Shown piece after piece: positions 41,825 to 51,789 of a DNA stretch of 64,000 bases. This DNA comes from Chlorobium phaeovibrioides. GTDB lineage: Bacteria; Bacteroidota; Chlorobiia; Chlorobiales; Chlorobiaceae. Every line of letters begins with the position of its first letter. Position 1 is the first letter of the stretch. The translations under genes were made by a program, and so were the position numbers. A model generated the notes under the pieces. That model worked only from the letters and a program-made list of their open reading frames with translations, did no database searches and was not told where the DNA came from. Where the stretch lies: NCBI RefSeq assembly GCF_003968655.1, contig NZ_RXYK01000003.1, positions 124,001 through 188,000 of the forward strand, read 5' to 3'.

Positions 41825-44029
41825 TCAGCTGTTTGTTTCTGCAGCAGCGGCTTCCGTTCCCGGATCGGGAGCATCAAGAGCTGCTTTGATGGAGAGGGCG
41901 AAACGGGTTTTTCCTGTTCTGGGATCCTTGCGGATGTCGACAAGCTTCACCTTGACCCGCTCTCCAACCTTCAGATGGTCGCTGACTTTGGCAACCCGCT
42001 CATTGGCGATTTCGGAGATGTGGACCAACCCGTCGGTTTTCGGGATGAATTCTACAAATGCACCGAGTTCATCGCGAATGTCGCGAACTTTTCCAATGTA
42101 GACAGTGCCTACTTCGGGTTTGGCAATCAGCGCCTTGATGATTTCAACAGCTCCTTTGGTCCCCTCGTTGCTTGAGCAGGCGATGGTGACTGTGCCGTCG
42201 TCCTCGATGTTGATTTCCGCACCGGTCTCTTCGGTGATGCTGCGGATGGTTTCTCCACCCTTTCCGATGATGAGGCCGATTGATTCAACGGGTACCTGAA
42301 TTGCGGTCAGGCGGGGTGCGTAGTGTGCCAGATCTTCGCGGGAGGCGGGAATGGCTTCCTCCATTTTGTCGAGGATGTGGAACCTTCCACGACGAGCCTG
42401 TTCGAGGGCGGTTTCAAGGATGTGGTAATCGAGGCCGTCAATCTTGATGTCCATCTGGCATGCGGTGATGCCGTCGCGGGTGCCCGATACCTTGAAGTCC
42501 ATGTCGCCGAGATGATCTTCGTTGCCGAGGATGTCGGAGAGGACTGCGTACTCGGATCCCTCTTTGATGAGACCCATGGCGATTCCCGATACTGCTTTCT
42601 TCAGGGGGACGCCACCGTCCATGAGGGCGAGCGTGCCGCCGCAGACCGAGGCCATTGAGGATGAACCGTTTGACTCAAGAATTTCCGAGACGATGCGGAT
42701 TGTGTAGGGGAACTCCTGCTCGGTTGGGGCTACCATTCTGATTGCCCGTTCGGCAAGGTTGCCATGGCCGATTTCACGGCGTCCGGTTGTGCCGAGTCTG
42801 CCGACTTCGCCGACCGAGAATGGCGGGAAGTTGTAGTGGAGCATAAAGCGTTTGTCGGCGCTGTTGGTGAGAGTGTCGACCGACTGTGCATCCTTTTTGG
42901 TGCCGAGGGTGACGGCAACCAGTGCCTGGGTTTCGCCACGGGTGAAGAGTGCTGAACCGTGGGCGCGTGGTATGACTCCAAGGTCTATGGAGATGGGGCG
43001 GACCTGGTCGAGGGTGCGTCCGTCAAGCCGTTTGGCGTCGTCAAGAATCATGCGGCGCATGACATCTTTTTCAACGGAGTGGATCTCTTCTTCGATGATG
43101 TGCTCGTTGGTGAAGAGCGCCTTGGATGGATCGGCAGCAAGGTCTTCGGAGCTGAATGCGGCACTGAAGTGTTCAACCGCGCTTTTGAGGGTTTCACCGT
43201 AGATCTCTTTGGTGCGCTCGGCCCGTTCTTCCTTGGCAAGTGCGGTGTAGGCAAGCTCTTTGAGACGGGCTTTGCATGCGTCACTGATGAATGCACCGAG
43301 TTCGGATGGTACCTGGAGAGGAGCGAAGGGGCGTTTTGCTTTTGCCACTGCTGCCTGCACGCTGTCCTGAAGTGCGCAGAGTTTTTTGATGGCTTCGTGG
43401 CCGAAACGGATTGCCTCAAGCATTTCTGCTTCCGAAATTTCCTTCATTTCACCCTCGAGCATGCAGATGGTTCCTGCGGTGCCGCCGATGGAGATGTCGA
43501 TGTCGCTTCCTTCAAGCTCGTCAATGGTCGGGTTGATGATGAACTGGCCGTTGACTCTTCCGACCCTGACTTCGGACATTGCGTTCTCGAAGGGGATATC
43601 GGAGACCATGATGGCCGCTGACGCAGCAAGACCACCGAGAACATCGGCATCGTTCTGCTGGTCGCTGGAAATGACATTGATGATGACCTGGGTTTCATAG
43701 TAATACCCAGTCGGGAAGAGAGGGCGGAGCGCACGGTCAATCAGGCGGGCTGAGAGAATCTCTTTTTCCGAGGGACGGGCTTCTCGTTTGAAGAAGCCGC
43801 CGGGGAATTTGCCTGCGGCATAATATTTTTCGCGGTATTCAACCTGGAGCGGAAAGAAATCCTGGTTGGGGGAGGGCGTTTTTTTGCTGGAAACAACAGT
43901 CGCTATGACCATTGTGTCACCCATGCGGACAACAGTGGCGCCATCTGCCTGTTTTGCCATTCTTCCGGTTTCAATCGAGATCGTTTTGCCCTGGCCGAGA
44001 TCAATTTCTTTCGTGATAATCATAAACAT
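41825..44029 (-). CDS. pnp: Polyribonucleotide nucleotidyltransferase (PNPase)
   Basis: Phosphorolytic 3'-5' exoribonuclease, trimeric. 734 residues with two RNase PH domains: first about 10-140 ([16 protein letters not shown]-like [39 protein letters not shown]), second from about 320 ([46 protein letters not shown]; and [20 protein letters not shown]). Then a KH domain ([25 protein letters not shown]) and an S1 domain ([34 protein letters not shown]). Start at ATG 44029 or two codons later at 44023. RNA turnover here would be phosphate-dependent. Stand-alone between panC and leuS; rpsO is not adjacent. Confidence 0.98.
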   Translation of the reverse strand: MFMIITKEIDLGQGKTISIETGRMAKQADGATVVRMGDTMVIATVVSSKKTPSPNQDFFPLQVEYREKYYAAGKFPGGFFKREARPSEKEILSARLIDRALRPLFPTGYYYETQVIINVISSDQQNDADVLGGLAASAAIMVSDIPFENAMSEVRVGRVNGQFIINPTIDELEGSDIDISIGGTAGTICMLEGEMKEISEAEMLEAIRFGHEAIKKLCALQDSVQAAVAKAKRPFAPLQVPSELGAFISDACKARLKELAYTALAKEERAERTKEIYGETLKSAVEHFSAAFSSEDLAADPSKALFTNEHIIEEEIHSVEKDVMRRMILDDAKRLDGRTLDQVRPISIDLGVIPRAHGSALFTRGETQALVAVTLGTKKDAQSVDTLTNSADKRFMLHYNFPPFSVGEVGRLGTTGRREIGHGNLAERAIRMVAPTEQEFPYTIRIVSEILESNGSSSMASVCGGTLALMDGGVPLKKAVSGIAMGLIKEGSEYAVLSDILGNEDHLGDMDFKVSGTRDGITACQMDIKIDGLDYHILETALEQARRGRFHILDKMEEAIPASREDLAHYAPRLTAIQVPVESIGLIIGKGGETIRSITEETGAEINIEDDGTVTIACSSNEGTKGAVEIIKALIAKPEVGTVYIGKVRDIRDELGAFVEFIPKTDGLVHISEIANERVAKVSDHLKVGERVKVKLVDIRKDPRTGKTRFALSIKAALDAPDPGTEAAAAETNS

Positions 44030-44130
44030 CGTTTGGTGTTGGTGATGGGAAATTTGTCGGGTCTGTCCACTTGAATGGATTTTGCCCTGTCTTTAAATAT
44101 AGTATAAAAATCTGTTTCCTTTTACTTTAC

Positions 44131-45009
44131 TCATGCTTCTTCCCCGGCAATGTGCGTCGGACTGGCAAAGCATGCATTGTCTATGAGGCGGATGCCGCCG
44201 GCAAAGACAGCGGCAAGAATCCGGTAGGAACGCCCTTTCAAGGCCCGTTCGGCCGGCATGAATGTTTCCTCATCCACAAAGGCCACATAGTCAACCCTGA
44301 AGCCGGATTCACTGGCAATCATTGTGGCTGTTGCTTCTGCAAGCTCCTTCAGTCCGGTTTCGCCTGCGGCAAGCCTGTCGAGCGCATGCTGGAGGGAGCG
44401 CCAGATTGCTCCGGCTGATTCCCGCTGGCCGGCAGTGAGATAGATGTTGCGTGAGCTGACGGCAAGGCCGTTCGATTCTCTCATTGTCGGTGCGGCGACT
44501 ACCTTGACGGGAATGTTCAGATCGGTGACGACCCGTCTGATGACTGCGAGCTGCTGTGCATCTTTTTCGCCGAACACGGCAAGATGAGGACGGGTTATGT
44601 TCAGCAGCTTGGTGACGACGGTGGCTACACCGCTGAAGTGACCGGGCCGTTTTTCCCCTTCCAGCAGATCGCTGACGCCGCTGCAGGAGATTGCGGTACT
44701 GAACCCTTCGGGATAGATGGCTCCGGCTTCGGGGGCGAAGAGGTAGTCAACCCCTGCCGAGCGGGCAAGCGCTGCATCCTGCTCAAAGGGACGGGGGTAT
44801 CTGTGAAAGTCTTCGTTCGGTCCGAACTGCGTGGGGTTGACGAAGATTGTGAGAATGACGGTGCCGGCCTGCTCTCTGGCCAGCTTGACAAGGCTGATGT
44901 GGCCTTCATGCAGGGCCCCCATGGTCATGACCACGCCGATGAGCTGTCGGCCGAGACGGAGTTTTTCCGAAATTGTCTGCATTTCGACAGGATCAGTGAC
45001 GGTCTGCAT
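44131..45009 (-). CDS. panC: Pantothenate synthetase (pantoate-beta-alanine ligase)
   Basis: Last step to pantothenate, precursor of CoA: ATP-dependent joining of D-pantoate and beta-alanine. 292 residues from the ATG at 45009. Motifs: [22 protein letters not shown] with the HIGH-like [66 protein letters not shown], and [14 protein letters not shown](I)YL. Its first 17 bases overlap the end of rsmI, so it is translated from the rsmI transcript. An upstream extension to 45135 overlaps rsmI further and is not family-like. Confidence 0.96.
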   Translation of the reverse strand: MQTVTDPVEMQTISEKLRLGRQLIGVVMTMGALHEGHISLVKLAREQAGTVILTIFVNPTQFGPNEDFHRYPRPFEQDAALARSAGVDYLFAPEAGAIYPEGFSTAISCSGVSDLLEGEKRPGHFSGVATVVTKLLNITRPHLAVFGEKDAQQLAVIRRVVTDLNIPVKVVAAPTMRESNGLAVSSRNIYLTAGQRESAGAIWRSLQHALDRLAAGETGLKELAEATATMIASESGFRVDYVAFVDEETFMPAERALKGRSYRILAAVFAGGIRLIDNACFASPTHIAGEEA

Positions 45010-45751
45010 CGTATTTTCCCCTTTTTGCTGGTTTCTGTTCAGGTGGCTGGACGGCGACGACAAACTCTCCCCGTGTTTTTCCTGTTGAAAGGTGAAGGCG
45101 GATTTCCCCGATTGAACCGGTGATATACTCTTCATGCATTTTGGTCATCTCCCGTCCAATGAATATCCGGCAGTCGGGGATAAGTGCCTCCAGTTCATCA
45201 AGCAGCTTCAGAATGCGGAAGGGTGATTCATAGAGGACGAAAAGCGTCTGCATGGCAGAGAGTTGTTCAAGTCTGGTTTTTCTCCCTTTTTTATGAGGGA
45301 GAAATCCGGCGAAGTAAAAGCTGCTGGTTGGCAGAGGGCAGACGGAAACGGCGGCCGAAAGCGCCGAGGGGCCCGGTATGGGAACGGCTCTCAGTCCTTT
45401 GTTATTGAGAGCGGCCAGAATGCTGTATCCGGGGTCGCTGACGGCCGGGGTGCCGGCATCGGTGATGAGGGCAAGGTCGATGCCCTCTTCAAGCATTCCG
45501 GTAATGCGCTCTATGGCTTTCTCTTCGTTGAACGAGTGGTAGCTGATAAGCTTTTTGCCGGCTATGCCAAGGTGGCGCAGGAGTATGGATGCACGCCGGG
45601 TGTCTTCACAGGCTATGGCCTCAACGGTTCTCAGTGTTTCGACTGCCCGTATGGTGATGTCGTCCAGATTGCCAAGCGGGGTGGCAACCATGTAAAGGGT
45701 TCCGTTGGGATGTCCAGCGGGGGGCCCGTTCTGCTGCTGTTCTCTGTGCAA
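44993..45751 (-). CDS. rsmI: 16S rRNA 2'-O-ribose C1402 methyltransferase
   Basis: SAM-dependent methyltransferase of the tetrapyrrole-methylase fold that 2'-O-methylates C1402 in the P site region of 16S rRNA. 252 residues: [113 protein letters not shown] and [18 protein letters not shown]. The start is probably the TTG at 45751; no ATG lies between it and the conserved GTLYMVATP except the Met inside the motif. It overlaps panC by 17 bases at its 3' end. Confidence 0.94.
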   Translation of the reverse strand: MHREQQQNGPPAGHPNGTLYMVATPLGNLDDITIRAVETLRTVEAIACEDTRRASILLRHLGIAGKKLISYHSFNEEKAIERITGMLEEGIDLALITDAGTPAVSDPGYSILAALNNKGLRAVPIPGPSALSAAVSVCPLPTSSFYFAGFLPHKKGRKTRLEQLSAMQTLFVLYESPFRILKLLDELEALIPDCRIFIGREMTKMHEEYITGSIGEIRLHLSTGKTRGEFVVAVQPPEQKPAKRGKYDADRH

Positions 45752-45860
45752 AATTCAGGAGGAGCTCTGCCGGGGCAGGATTGAGAATGCTTTCCAGGGT
45801 ACCTCTCTTTCTGTGTTGCGCACAGCGCTGGCGACAATAAATAGAGGTTCACTCCAGTTT

Positions 45861-45907
45861 TAGTATATACTACTTAATATAATGAAGAGTGCCCTGATTT
45901 TTCAGGG
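45861..45907 (+). promoter_or_regulatory. oppF-sppA leader: 12-base palindrome, -10-like box and small hairpin
   Basis: TAGTATATACTA (45861-45872) is a perfect 12-base palindrome, followed 5 bases later by TATAAT (45878-45883), a consensus -10 element. CCCTGA (45892-45897) and TCAGGG (45902-45907) then form a small hairpin within the presumed transcript. The palindrome occupies the -10 to -35 spacer, a good site for a repressor. No convincing -35 box is seen. Confidence 0.45.
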
Positions 45908-45945
45908 GGGCATGGATTCCTTTTTTAACAGAGCCTGATTATGAG

Positions 45946-46959
45946 ATGAGCGAACGGCAGCCAATCTTGCGGGTAGATGACCTGCGGGTGGATTTTCTGA
46001 TGCCAGGGAGCGGCTTTCTTCGCCCTCCCGTACCTCTCCATGTTGTGAACGGGGTTTCGTTTGAGCTGTTCGAAGGGGAGACGCTCGGGCTGGTGGGGGA
46101 GTCGGGCTGCGGGAAAACAACTCTCGGCCGTGCGCTTCTGAGGCTCGGCAATGGTCGGGTTTCGGGGAAAATTGAGTTTGACGGGCAGGAACTCTCTACC
46201 CTGTCCAATGGGGAGTTCCGTCCGCTGCGCAGCCAGATGCAGATGATGTTTCAGGATCCTTTCGGTTCTCTCAACCCGCGCCTGACGGTTGGCCAGATGC
46301 TCTCCGAGGTGCTTCTGGTTCACAGGGTTGCCCGTGGGGCCGAAGCAAGGAGGAGAATCCATGAACTGCTGGATGTTGTGGGGCTTTCGCGAGAGTATTA
46401 CAATCGCTATCCTCATGAGTTTTCCGGCGGCCAGCGTCAGCGCATCGGTATTGCCCGTGCCCTTGCCCTTAATCCGAAACTCATTGTCTGCGATGAGCCG
46501 GTTTCGGCACTTGATGTCTCCATCCAGTCGCAGATCATCAATCTTCTCAAAGATCTTCAGCGGGATTTCGCTCTGACCTACCTTTTTATTGCACACGACC
46601 TTTCAGTGGTTGAGTATATCTCCGACCGGGTCGCGGTTATGTATCTTGGCGAAATTGTGGAGATTGCCGAAGCCGATGAACTCTATCGCAATCCGGCCCA
46701 TCCCTATACGCGCGCGCTTCTTTCCGCCGTTCCCTCTCCGGAGCCCGGTGCCCGGAAGGAGAGGATTCTGCTGCATGGTGACCAGCCGGGGCCTATGCAG
46801 GTTCCTCCGGGGTGTGGTTTCCATCCCCGCTGCCCGTCTGCAAGGCCGGAGTGCGCCCTTCGCCGGCCGCCCCTCCAACCTCTTGCCGGCCGGCCCCTTC
46901 ATCTTGTCAGCTGCCTTCTCTATGAAGAGGAGAGAAGCATGAATGAGGAGAAAGCATGA
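45946..46959 (+). CDS. oppF: Oligopeptide ABC transporter ATP-binding protein (OppF/DppF type)
   Basis: 337-residue ATPase subunit of a peptide or nickel ABC importer. Walker A GLVGESGCGKTTLGRALLRL, Q-loop MMFQDPFGSLNPR, signature EFSGGQRQRIGIARAL, Walker B LIVCDEPVSALDVSIQ, and switch His in FIAHDLSVVEYISD. The C-terminal oligopeptide-transporter extension with a Cys cluster (GCGFHPRCPSARPECA) is the OppF/OppD-type Fe-S or structural motif. Only one ATPase is here; OppD, OppC and the rest are not adjacent, but a matching binding protein and OppB lie at 55680-58442. Two in-frame ATG lie near the start; 45946 is used, the family opening MSERQPILRVDDLRV. It overlaps sppA by 4 bases. Confidence 0.92.
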   Translation: MSERQPILRVDDLRVDFLMPGSGFLRPPVPLHVVNGVSFELFEGETLGLVGESGCGKTTLGRALLRLGNGRVSGKIEFDGQELSTLSNGEFRPLRSQMQMMFQDPFGSLNPRLTVGQMLSEVLLVHRVARGAEARRRIHELLDVVGLSREYYNRYPHEFSGGQRQRIGIARALALNPKLIVCDEPVSALDVSIQSQIINLLKDLQRDFALTYLFIAHDLSVVEYISDRVAVMYLGEIVEIAEADELYRNPAHPYTRALLSAVPSPEPGARKERILLHGDQPGPMQVPPGCGFHPRCPSARPECALRRPPLQPLAGRPLHLVSCLLYEEERSMNEEKA

Positions 46960-48770
46960 GCCGGTTGTGGAACAGCGGGAAACGGCCTGGATGCCTGGTC
47001 AGGGGATGCCTGGCGGTGATTGTGTTTTCTCTGCTTGCTCTCGCTGCGGTTTTCTTTCTGCAGCGCTCCCGTTCGGCTCTGCCTGAAAGGTTTGTGCTTC
47101 ACATTCCGCTCACCGGTACGGTTCGGGAGCATTCATCCCGGAGCGGTGCGCTTCCTTTTCTGGTTCCCATGGAACCGCTTTCCCAGCAGGAGCTGCTTTT
47201 TATGCTTCGCCGCGCTTCGGGCGACAGCCGGGTAGAGGCTGTCCTCCTTTCAATTGACGGGCTGAGGGCAGCGCCAGCCAAAATCGGCGAGCTTCGCGCC
47301 TCCATTGAAGCGGTCCGCAAAGGGGGAAAGCGGGTGATTGCTTTTCTCCGCTCCCCTGAAGACAGTGACTACCTTCTTGCTTCCGCCTGTGATTCTATTA
47401 TTGTGGCAAAAGGCAGCTTCATGCTGCTTGATGGGCTGAGGGCGGAAACCCTCTACTACAAAACAGCACTTGCAAAGATAGGGGTGTCGTTTCAGGCCGC
47501 GCAGTGGAAAGAGTACAAGAGCGGGGTGGAGCCTTATGTCAGGAGCAGTCCGAGCCCCCAGAGCCGGGAGCGGCTGGGTGAGCTGCTTGACGATGTTTAC
47601 GGGGAGTATCTCGGATATGTTTCCAGAAGACGCGCCATGGCACCGGAGACTCTGGAGCGGATTGTCAATACCCGGCCGCTTATGACAGCTGAAGAGGCAA
47701 TCAGGCTCAAGCTGGTTGACGGAACGGTGCCGGCGTGGCAACTGGAGCCCTCTCTGGAGAAAACCATGACCGGCCGCCTGCCGGAGGAGGAGAGCGATTT
47801 TTTTGTTGACGGCAGGCGTTACAGTGCTTCGTTTGACAGCCCTCTGGAACATGAAGGAAGGGAGAAACTGGCCCTTGTGACGATTTCGGGGCCTATTGTT
47901 CCGACCGGGTCTGAGGGTGTTGAGGATATGGGAGAGGGTGTCGGTGAGGGGCAGATCCGCCGTGCGCTCGACAGGGCCCTTGCCGATAAAAATATTCGGG
48001 CCATTGTGGTGCGTATCGACAGCCCTGGAGGTGATGCCATGGCTTCTGCCTCAATGCTGGAGATGCTGGATTCAGCTGCGGTGAAAAAGCCTCTTGTTGT
48101 TTCCATGTCGGGGGTTGCTGCTTCAGGTGGATACATGGCGGCTCTGGCGGGAAAAACCATCTATGCTTCACCTCTCACCATTACGGGTTCCATCGGGGTG
48201 TATGCGCTCAAGCCGGAAATCAGCGGACTTGCCGAAAAGACGGGACTCGGGCGCTCGGTGGTGACAAGAGGGCGTTACGCTGATGCCAATTCTCTGTTCA
48301 AGCCTCTTGACCGGGAAGAGTACAGAATGTTTGTGGAGGCTTCGGGCGAAATCTACCGCGATTTTGTGGCGAAGGTCGCCGCATCGAGAACTCTGTCGTT
48401 TGCGGGTGCCGATTCCCTTGCGGGAGGGAGGGTATGGACCGGAAAGCGGGCTCTTGCGGTTGGGCTGGTGGACCGTAGCGGTGGGCTCTTTGACGCCCTT
48501 CGGGAGGCACAGAGGCTTGCGGGCATCGACAGTACACGCCATCCGGAGATTGTTTCCCTATCTGAGGAACAGGGGTGGATTGCCCTGCTCCTCAATGGGG
48601 ATGGTGCCCGTCTTATGCAGCGGGCTGAAAGGATGGTTGTGAAGCATCTTGCAGGCAGTGCTCTCTCATCGGGGGGAATGAGTGCGTTTGATGTTTTCGG
48701 TCTTGAAGCGGTACGCTCCGGCAGGATGATGATGCTTACTCTCATGCCCTTTGATGTGGATATCCGCTGA
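46956..48770 (+). CDS. sppA: Signal peptide peptidase SppA, long (67K) type
   Basis: 604-residue membrane-anchored serine protease of family S49 that degrades cleaved signal peptides in the periplasm. An N-terminal membrane anchor (about residues 15-35) is followed by two tandem S49 domains. The catalytic Lys is in QWKEYKSGVEPYVR of the first domain; the Ser is in MSGVAASGGYMAALAG of the second, with SPGGDAMASASML and SIGVYALKPE around it. This split of Lys and Ser across halves is the 67K pattern of E. coli. GAGGAG lies 5 bases before the ATG, which overlaps the oppF stop. Coupling to oppF suggests recycling of peptides, an inference. Confidence 0.94.
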   Translation: MSRLWNSGKRPGCLVRGCLAVIVFSLLALAAVFFLQRSRSALPERFVLHIPLTGTVREHSSRSGALPFLVPMEPLSQQELLFMLRRASGDSRVEAVLLSIDGLRAAPAKIGELRASIEAVRKGGKRVIAFLRSPEDSDYLLASACDSIIVAKGSFMLLDGLRAETLYYKTALAKIGVSFQAAQWKEYKSGVEPYVRSSPSPQSRERLGELLDDVYGEYLGYVSRRRAMAPETLERIVNTRPLMTAEEAIRLKLVDGTVPAWQLEPSLEKTMTGRLPEEESDFFVDGRRYSASFDSPLEHEGREKLALVTISGPIVPTGSEGVEDMGEGVGEGQIRRALDRALADKNIRAIVVRIDSPGGDAMASASMLEMLDSAAVKKPLVVSMSGVAASGGYMAALAGKTIYASPLTITGSIGVYALKPEISGLAEKTGLGRSVVTRGRYADANSLFKPLDREEYRMFVEASGEIYRDFVAKVAASRTLSFAGADSLAGGRVWTGKRALAVGLVDRSGGLFDALREAQRLAGIDSTRHPEIVSLSEEQGWIALLLNGDGARLMQRAERMVVKHLAGSALSSGGMSAFDVFGLEAVRSGRMMMLTLMPFDVDIR

Positions 48771-48805
48771 ACAGCCTTTTTGCCATCCCCATTGCGGGGC
48801 ATCTC

Positions 48806-50353
48806 TCAGAAGTTCCAGAAATCGCGGTCCAGATTCCGGTAGTGTATGGCCTGCACGAGGTGAGCCATTTCGATGGACTTACTTTCATCAAGGTCTGCAA
48901 TGGTTCTGCTCACCTTGAGGATGCGGTCGTGCGCCCGTGCTGAAAGGTTCAGCCGCTCCATCGCCTCCATGAGTTTTTGTGAGGATTCCTCACCTATGCT
49001 GCAGTGGCGGCGGATCATGGGCGCATTCATCTGGGCGTTGGTGTAGATTCCAGTGCCCGAGAACCGGGCAAGCTGAATGGCACGGGCCCGTTCAACCCGC
49101 AGCCGGATAACGGCGGAGCTTTCTGCGGGCGAGGTATTGAAGAGTTCGCCGGTTTCAACTTTCGGCACATCGATGTGGATGTCGATGCGGTCGAGCAGGG
49201 GACCGGAAATTTTGGCGAGATACCGCTGAATCTGTTGGGGCGGGGCGGTGAGGTTGCCATCGCCGTCTTTCAAGGCACCAGCGGGGCTTGGGTTCATTGC
49301 GGCTACCAGCATGAACCCTGCGGGGTAACGGGTGGTGGCAGATATCCTTGAAACGCTTACCTCCCGGTCTTCAATCGGCTGGCGTAGAACCTCAAGGGCA
49401 CCACGGGAAAATTCCGGCAGTTCATCCAGAAAAAGAATGCCATTATGGGCAAGACTGACCTCTCCGGGTTTTGCATTGGTTCCCCCTCCGACAAGTGCGA
49501 CGGTGCTGGTTGTATGGTGCGGGTTGCGAAGCGGCCGGATGGTCATGAGGGGTTTTTCTCTGTCAAGCAGACCGGCGACGGAGTAGATTTTGGTGGTTTC
49601 AAGGGATTCATCCAGCCCGAGCGGTGGCAGAATGCCGGGAAGCGCCTTTGCCAGCATGGTTTTTCCGCTTCCGGGCGGACCTATCATCAGGACATTGTGG
49701 TTTCCGGCCGCTGCAATTTCAAGGGCTTTTTTTGCCGAAGCCTGGCCTTTGATGTCGGCAAAGTCAACCGCAGAGCGCGCAATCCCCTCAAAGAGAGAGT
49801 CAAGGTTGACTTCCACTGGCTGGTGTCCGGGTGAACCATTGATTATTTCAATAGTGTCAAGAAGGGTGTCGACGCCATATACCGGCAGGGCTGAACCGGC
49901 GGCGGCAACGGCTACGGCAGCCTCTTCGGCGTTCTGTCGGGGAAGGATGAGTCTCTTTATGCCCTCTTTTCCCGCCATGACACCGACAGGCAGCGCTCCG
50001 TTGATTCTGCGGACGGTGCCGTCAAGGGCGAGTTCCCCCATGATGAGGGTCCCGGCAAAGTCAGCATCAAGCAGTTCATGTGAACCGAGTAGCCCCATGG
50101 CGATGGGAAGATCGAACGCGGTTCCCTCTTTTCTGATGTCGGCCGGGGCAAGGTTGATGGTGATTTTTTTTGGCTTCGGCCTGAATCCGGAGTTGCGGAT
50201 GGCCGTGAGGATTCGCTCGCGGCTTTCTCTGATGGCGCTGTCGGGCAGACCCACCACGGTGAAGGATGGGAGGCCTGCCGCCACATTGATTTCAACTGTC
50301 ACTTTCATGGCGTCAATGCCTATGAGTGCTGCGGCAAAGAGTGTTGTGAGCAT
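48806..50353 (-). CDS. comM: YifB/ComM family Mg-chelatase-like AAA+ ATPase
   Basis: 515 residues. N-terminal Lon-like domain (VTVEINVAAGLPSFTVVGLPDSAIRESRERILTAIRNSGF with KKITINLAPADIRKEG), then the AAA+ core: MIGPPGSGKTMLAKALPGILPP (Walker A), LFLDELPEFSRGALEVLRQPIEDREV (Walker B and sensor), and NPSPAGALKDGD. A C-terminal Mg-chelatase-type helical domain follows. ComM drives branch migration during integration of transforming DNA in naturally competent bacteria; in others YifB's role is unclear. It is convergent with sppA and divergent from pscC. Confidence 0.94.
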   Translation of the reverse strand: MLTTLFAAALIGIDAMKVTVEINVAAGLPSFTVVGLPDSAIRESRERILTAIRNSGFRPKPKKITINLAPADIRKEGTAFDLPIAMGLLGSHELLDADFAGTLIMGELALDGTVRRINGALPVGVMAGKEGIKRLILPRQNAEEAAVAVAAAGSALPVYGVDTLLDTIEIINGSPGHQPVEVNLDSLFEGIARSAVDFADIKGQASAKKALEIAAAGNHNVLMIGPPGSGKTMLAKALPGILPPLGLDESLETTKIYSVAGLLDREKPLMTIRPLRNPHHTTSTVALVGGGTNAKPGEVSLAHNGILFLDELPEFSRGALEVLRQPIEDREVSVSRISATTRYPAGFMLVAAMNPSPAGALKDGDGNLTAPPQQIQRYLAKISGPLLDRIDIHIDVPKVETGELFNTSPAESSAVIRLRVERARAIQLARFSGTGIYTNAQMNAPMIRRHCSIGEESSQKLMEAMERLNLSARAHDRILKVSRTIADLDESKSIEMAHLVQAIHYRNLDRDFWNF

Positions 50354-50476
50354 GGTTCGGGTTTCTGGGGTGTGAGAGGGAATCTACATTATTTCTGCCG
50401 TATTTCCCTTGCGATGTACCGGGAGTAGTTGAAAAAAACGGTGACCTGCCAGCGGCTTCCTTTTTGCTGTTAATGT

Positions 50477-50505
50477 TTGCCGGCTTTACTATTTATGCGT
50501 ATCTT
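50477..50505 (+). promoter_or_regulatory. Putative sigma-70-type promoter of pscC
   Basis: TTGCCG (50477-50482) and TATCTT (50500-50505) are 17 bases apart, leaving a 48-base leader before the pscC start. TGGTAA (50520-50525) and TTACCA (50545-50550) in that leader form a wide inverted repeat. No purine-rich ribosome site is seen before the ATG, which is common for this phylum. Confidence 0.5.
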
Positions 50506-50553
50506 ACCTCATAACTTTATGGTAAGCCGTTAACTCCTAATTAATTACCAGTC

Positions 50554-51195
50554 ATGGACAACAAACAAAATGGCAAGCTGATCGCCCTGGCCATCGGCGG
50601 GGCAGCAGCGATGGGGATTCTGTTCTTCGGGGTGTCGTTTCTGACAGGATTCAAGGTACCGGCAGAGAACATCTCTTCATTGCTGACACCGCTCAGTTCG
50701 TTTACCGGCTGGTTCATGCTTATTTTCTGTGCGTCGCTCATCATCATGGGATTGGGCAAAATGTCGTCCCGCATCAGTGACCGCTGGTTCCTCAGTTTTC
50801 CTCTTTCCATTGTTGGCATTGTTGCGGTGATGTTTGCCCTTCTCTGGCTCCGTCCTTCAGGTATTCTTCTGTCCACGACCGGACGCACCACCCTTGAAGA
50901 TGGAAAGTACATCCGTACGGTTGACGAGCTTTCCGCATTCCTCTCACAGCCGGCAGCAACTTCCAATGTGCCTCCTGCCCCTGAAGGCTTCGATTTCGCA
51001 GCCGCAGGTGATTTGATGACAGCCCGCTGCAACAAGTGTCATACGCTTGGTTCAGTTGAGGATGCTCTCAGAACCAAGTTCAAGAAAACCGGCAAGATTG
51101 ACATCATTGTCAAACGAATGCAGGACTATCCCGGTTCCGGCATCAACGATGAAGAGGCTCTTGACATCATGATGTTCCTGACCGAGAAATACTGA
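50554..51195 (+). CDS. pscC: Photosynthetic reaction centre cytochrome c-551 (cytochrome cz)
   Basis: 213-residue membrane cytochrome that donates electrons to P840 of the homodimeric type I reaction centre. Three membrane helices are visible at about 8-31, 51-67 and 79-100, then a periplasmic haem c domain with CNKCH (Cys159, Cys162, His163) and a Met-containing segment (VKRMQDYPGSG) that should give the sixth ligand. This arrangement occurs in green sulfur bacteria only. The gene is a single transcription unit with its own promoter and a strong terminator; pscA, pscB and pscD are elsewhere. Confidence 0.96.
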   Translation: MDNKQNGKLIALAIGGAAAMGILFFGVSFLTGFKVPAENISSLLTPLSSFTGWFMLIFCASLIIMGLGKMSSRISDRWFLSFPLSIVGIVAVMFALLWLRPSGILLSTTGRTTLEDGKYIRTVDELSAFLSQPAATSNVPPAPEGFDFAAAGDLMTARCNKCHTLGSVEDALRTKFKKTGKIDIIVKRMQDYPGSGINDEEALDIMMFLTEKY

Positions 51196-51234
51196 TACGG
51201 ATTCTTCCTGCAACAGGACGGACAGTTATTCAGG

Positions 51235-51265
51235 AAAAGCCCCGAAGGAGTACTTCGGGGCTTTT
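51235..51265. terminator. Bidirectional terminator between pscC and queF
   Basis: A perfect 13-pair stem (51235-51247 with 51253-51265): core GCCCCGAAG/CTTCGGGGC flanked by A4 and T4, loop of 5 bases. It serves pscC (plus) and queF (minus). Confidence 0.92.
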
Positions 51266-51286
51266 CTGTTGGGGGATTGGGGTTCG

Positions 51287-51637
51287 TCAGCCTTGGGCGG
51301 TGTGGCTTGCCGTGACTGTTTCAGTAATGCCTCCCCGGGCTTTCCACTTGGTGGTGACGGTTATGGAACGGGGCTGCATAGCGGCTACAAGGTCATCCAG
51401 GATCCGATTGGTTATATTTTCATAGAAAATGCCTGCATTGCGGAACTCGAGAAAATAGTATTTGAGTGATTTGAGTTCAACGCAGGTGCGATCAGGAACA
51501 TAATGGACGGTGATGGTCCCGAAATCAGGCAGGCCTGTTTTCGGGCAGACGGAGGTGAACTCCGGATTGACGATTTCAATGGTATAGTTGCGGTCGGGGT
51601 AGGTGTTGTCGAAGACCTCCAGAATCTCTTTTTTCAT
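51287..51637 (-). CDS. queF: 7-cyano-7-deazaguanine (preQ0) reductase
   Basis: NADPH-dependent reduction of preQ0 to preQ1 in queuosine synthesis; tunnelling-fold enzyme. 116 residues from ATG 51637 (MKKEILEVFDNTYPDRNYTI), the single-domain type I form. Family motifs: PEFTSVCPKTGLPDFGTITVHYVPD with the catalytic Cys and Asp, ELKSLKYYFLEFRNAGIFYENITNRI with the E(S/L)K(S)xK(L) and FRNxxxFxE motifs, and the C-terminal WKARGGI. A longer start at TTG 51691 is not needed. No other queuosine gene is adjacent. Confidence 0.95.
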   Translation of the reverse strand: MKKEILEVFDNTYPDRNYTIEIVNPEFTSVCPKTGLPDFGTITVHYVPDRTCVELKSLKYYFLEFRNAGIFYENITNRILDDLVAAMQPRSITVTTKWKARGGITETVTASHTAQG

Positions 51638-51789
51638 CGGAACCTGAATTGTTTGGTTGGTTGTTGAAAGGGGTTGTTGCCGGCAAGTCAAAAATAGAAA
51701 TACCTCGCGATTTTCAGTAAGTTCTGTTTACTTTTTTACCGGCAGCGGCAATTCCCGCAGTCACTTTTTTATGAAAATTTCCCATTTCA

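Noticed and set aside
48771-48805. CCCC/GGGG hairpin between sppA and comM as a terminator
   Set aside because: Stem of only four perfect pairs with no T-run on the plus strand and a short one at distance on the minus strand.
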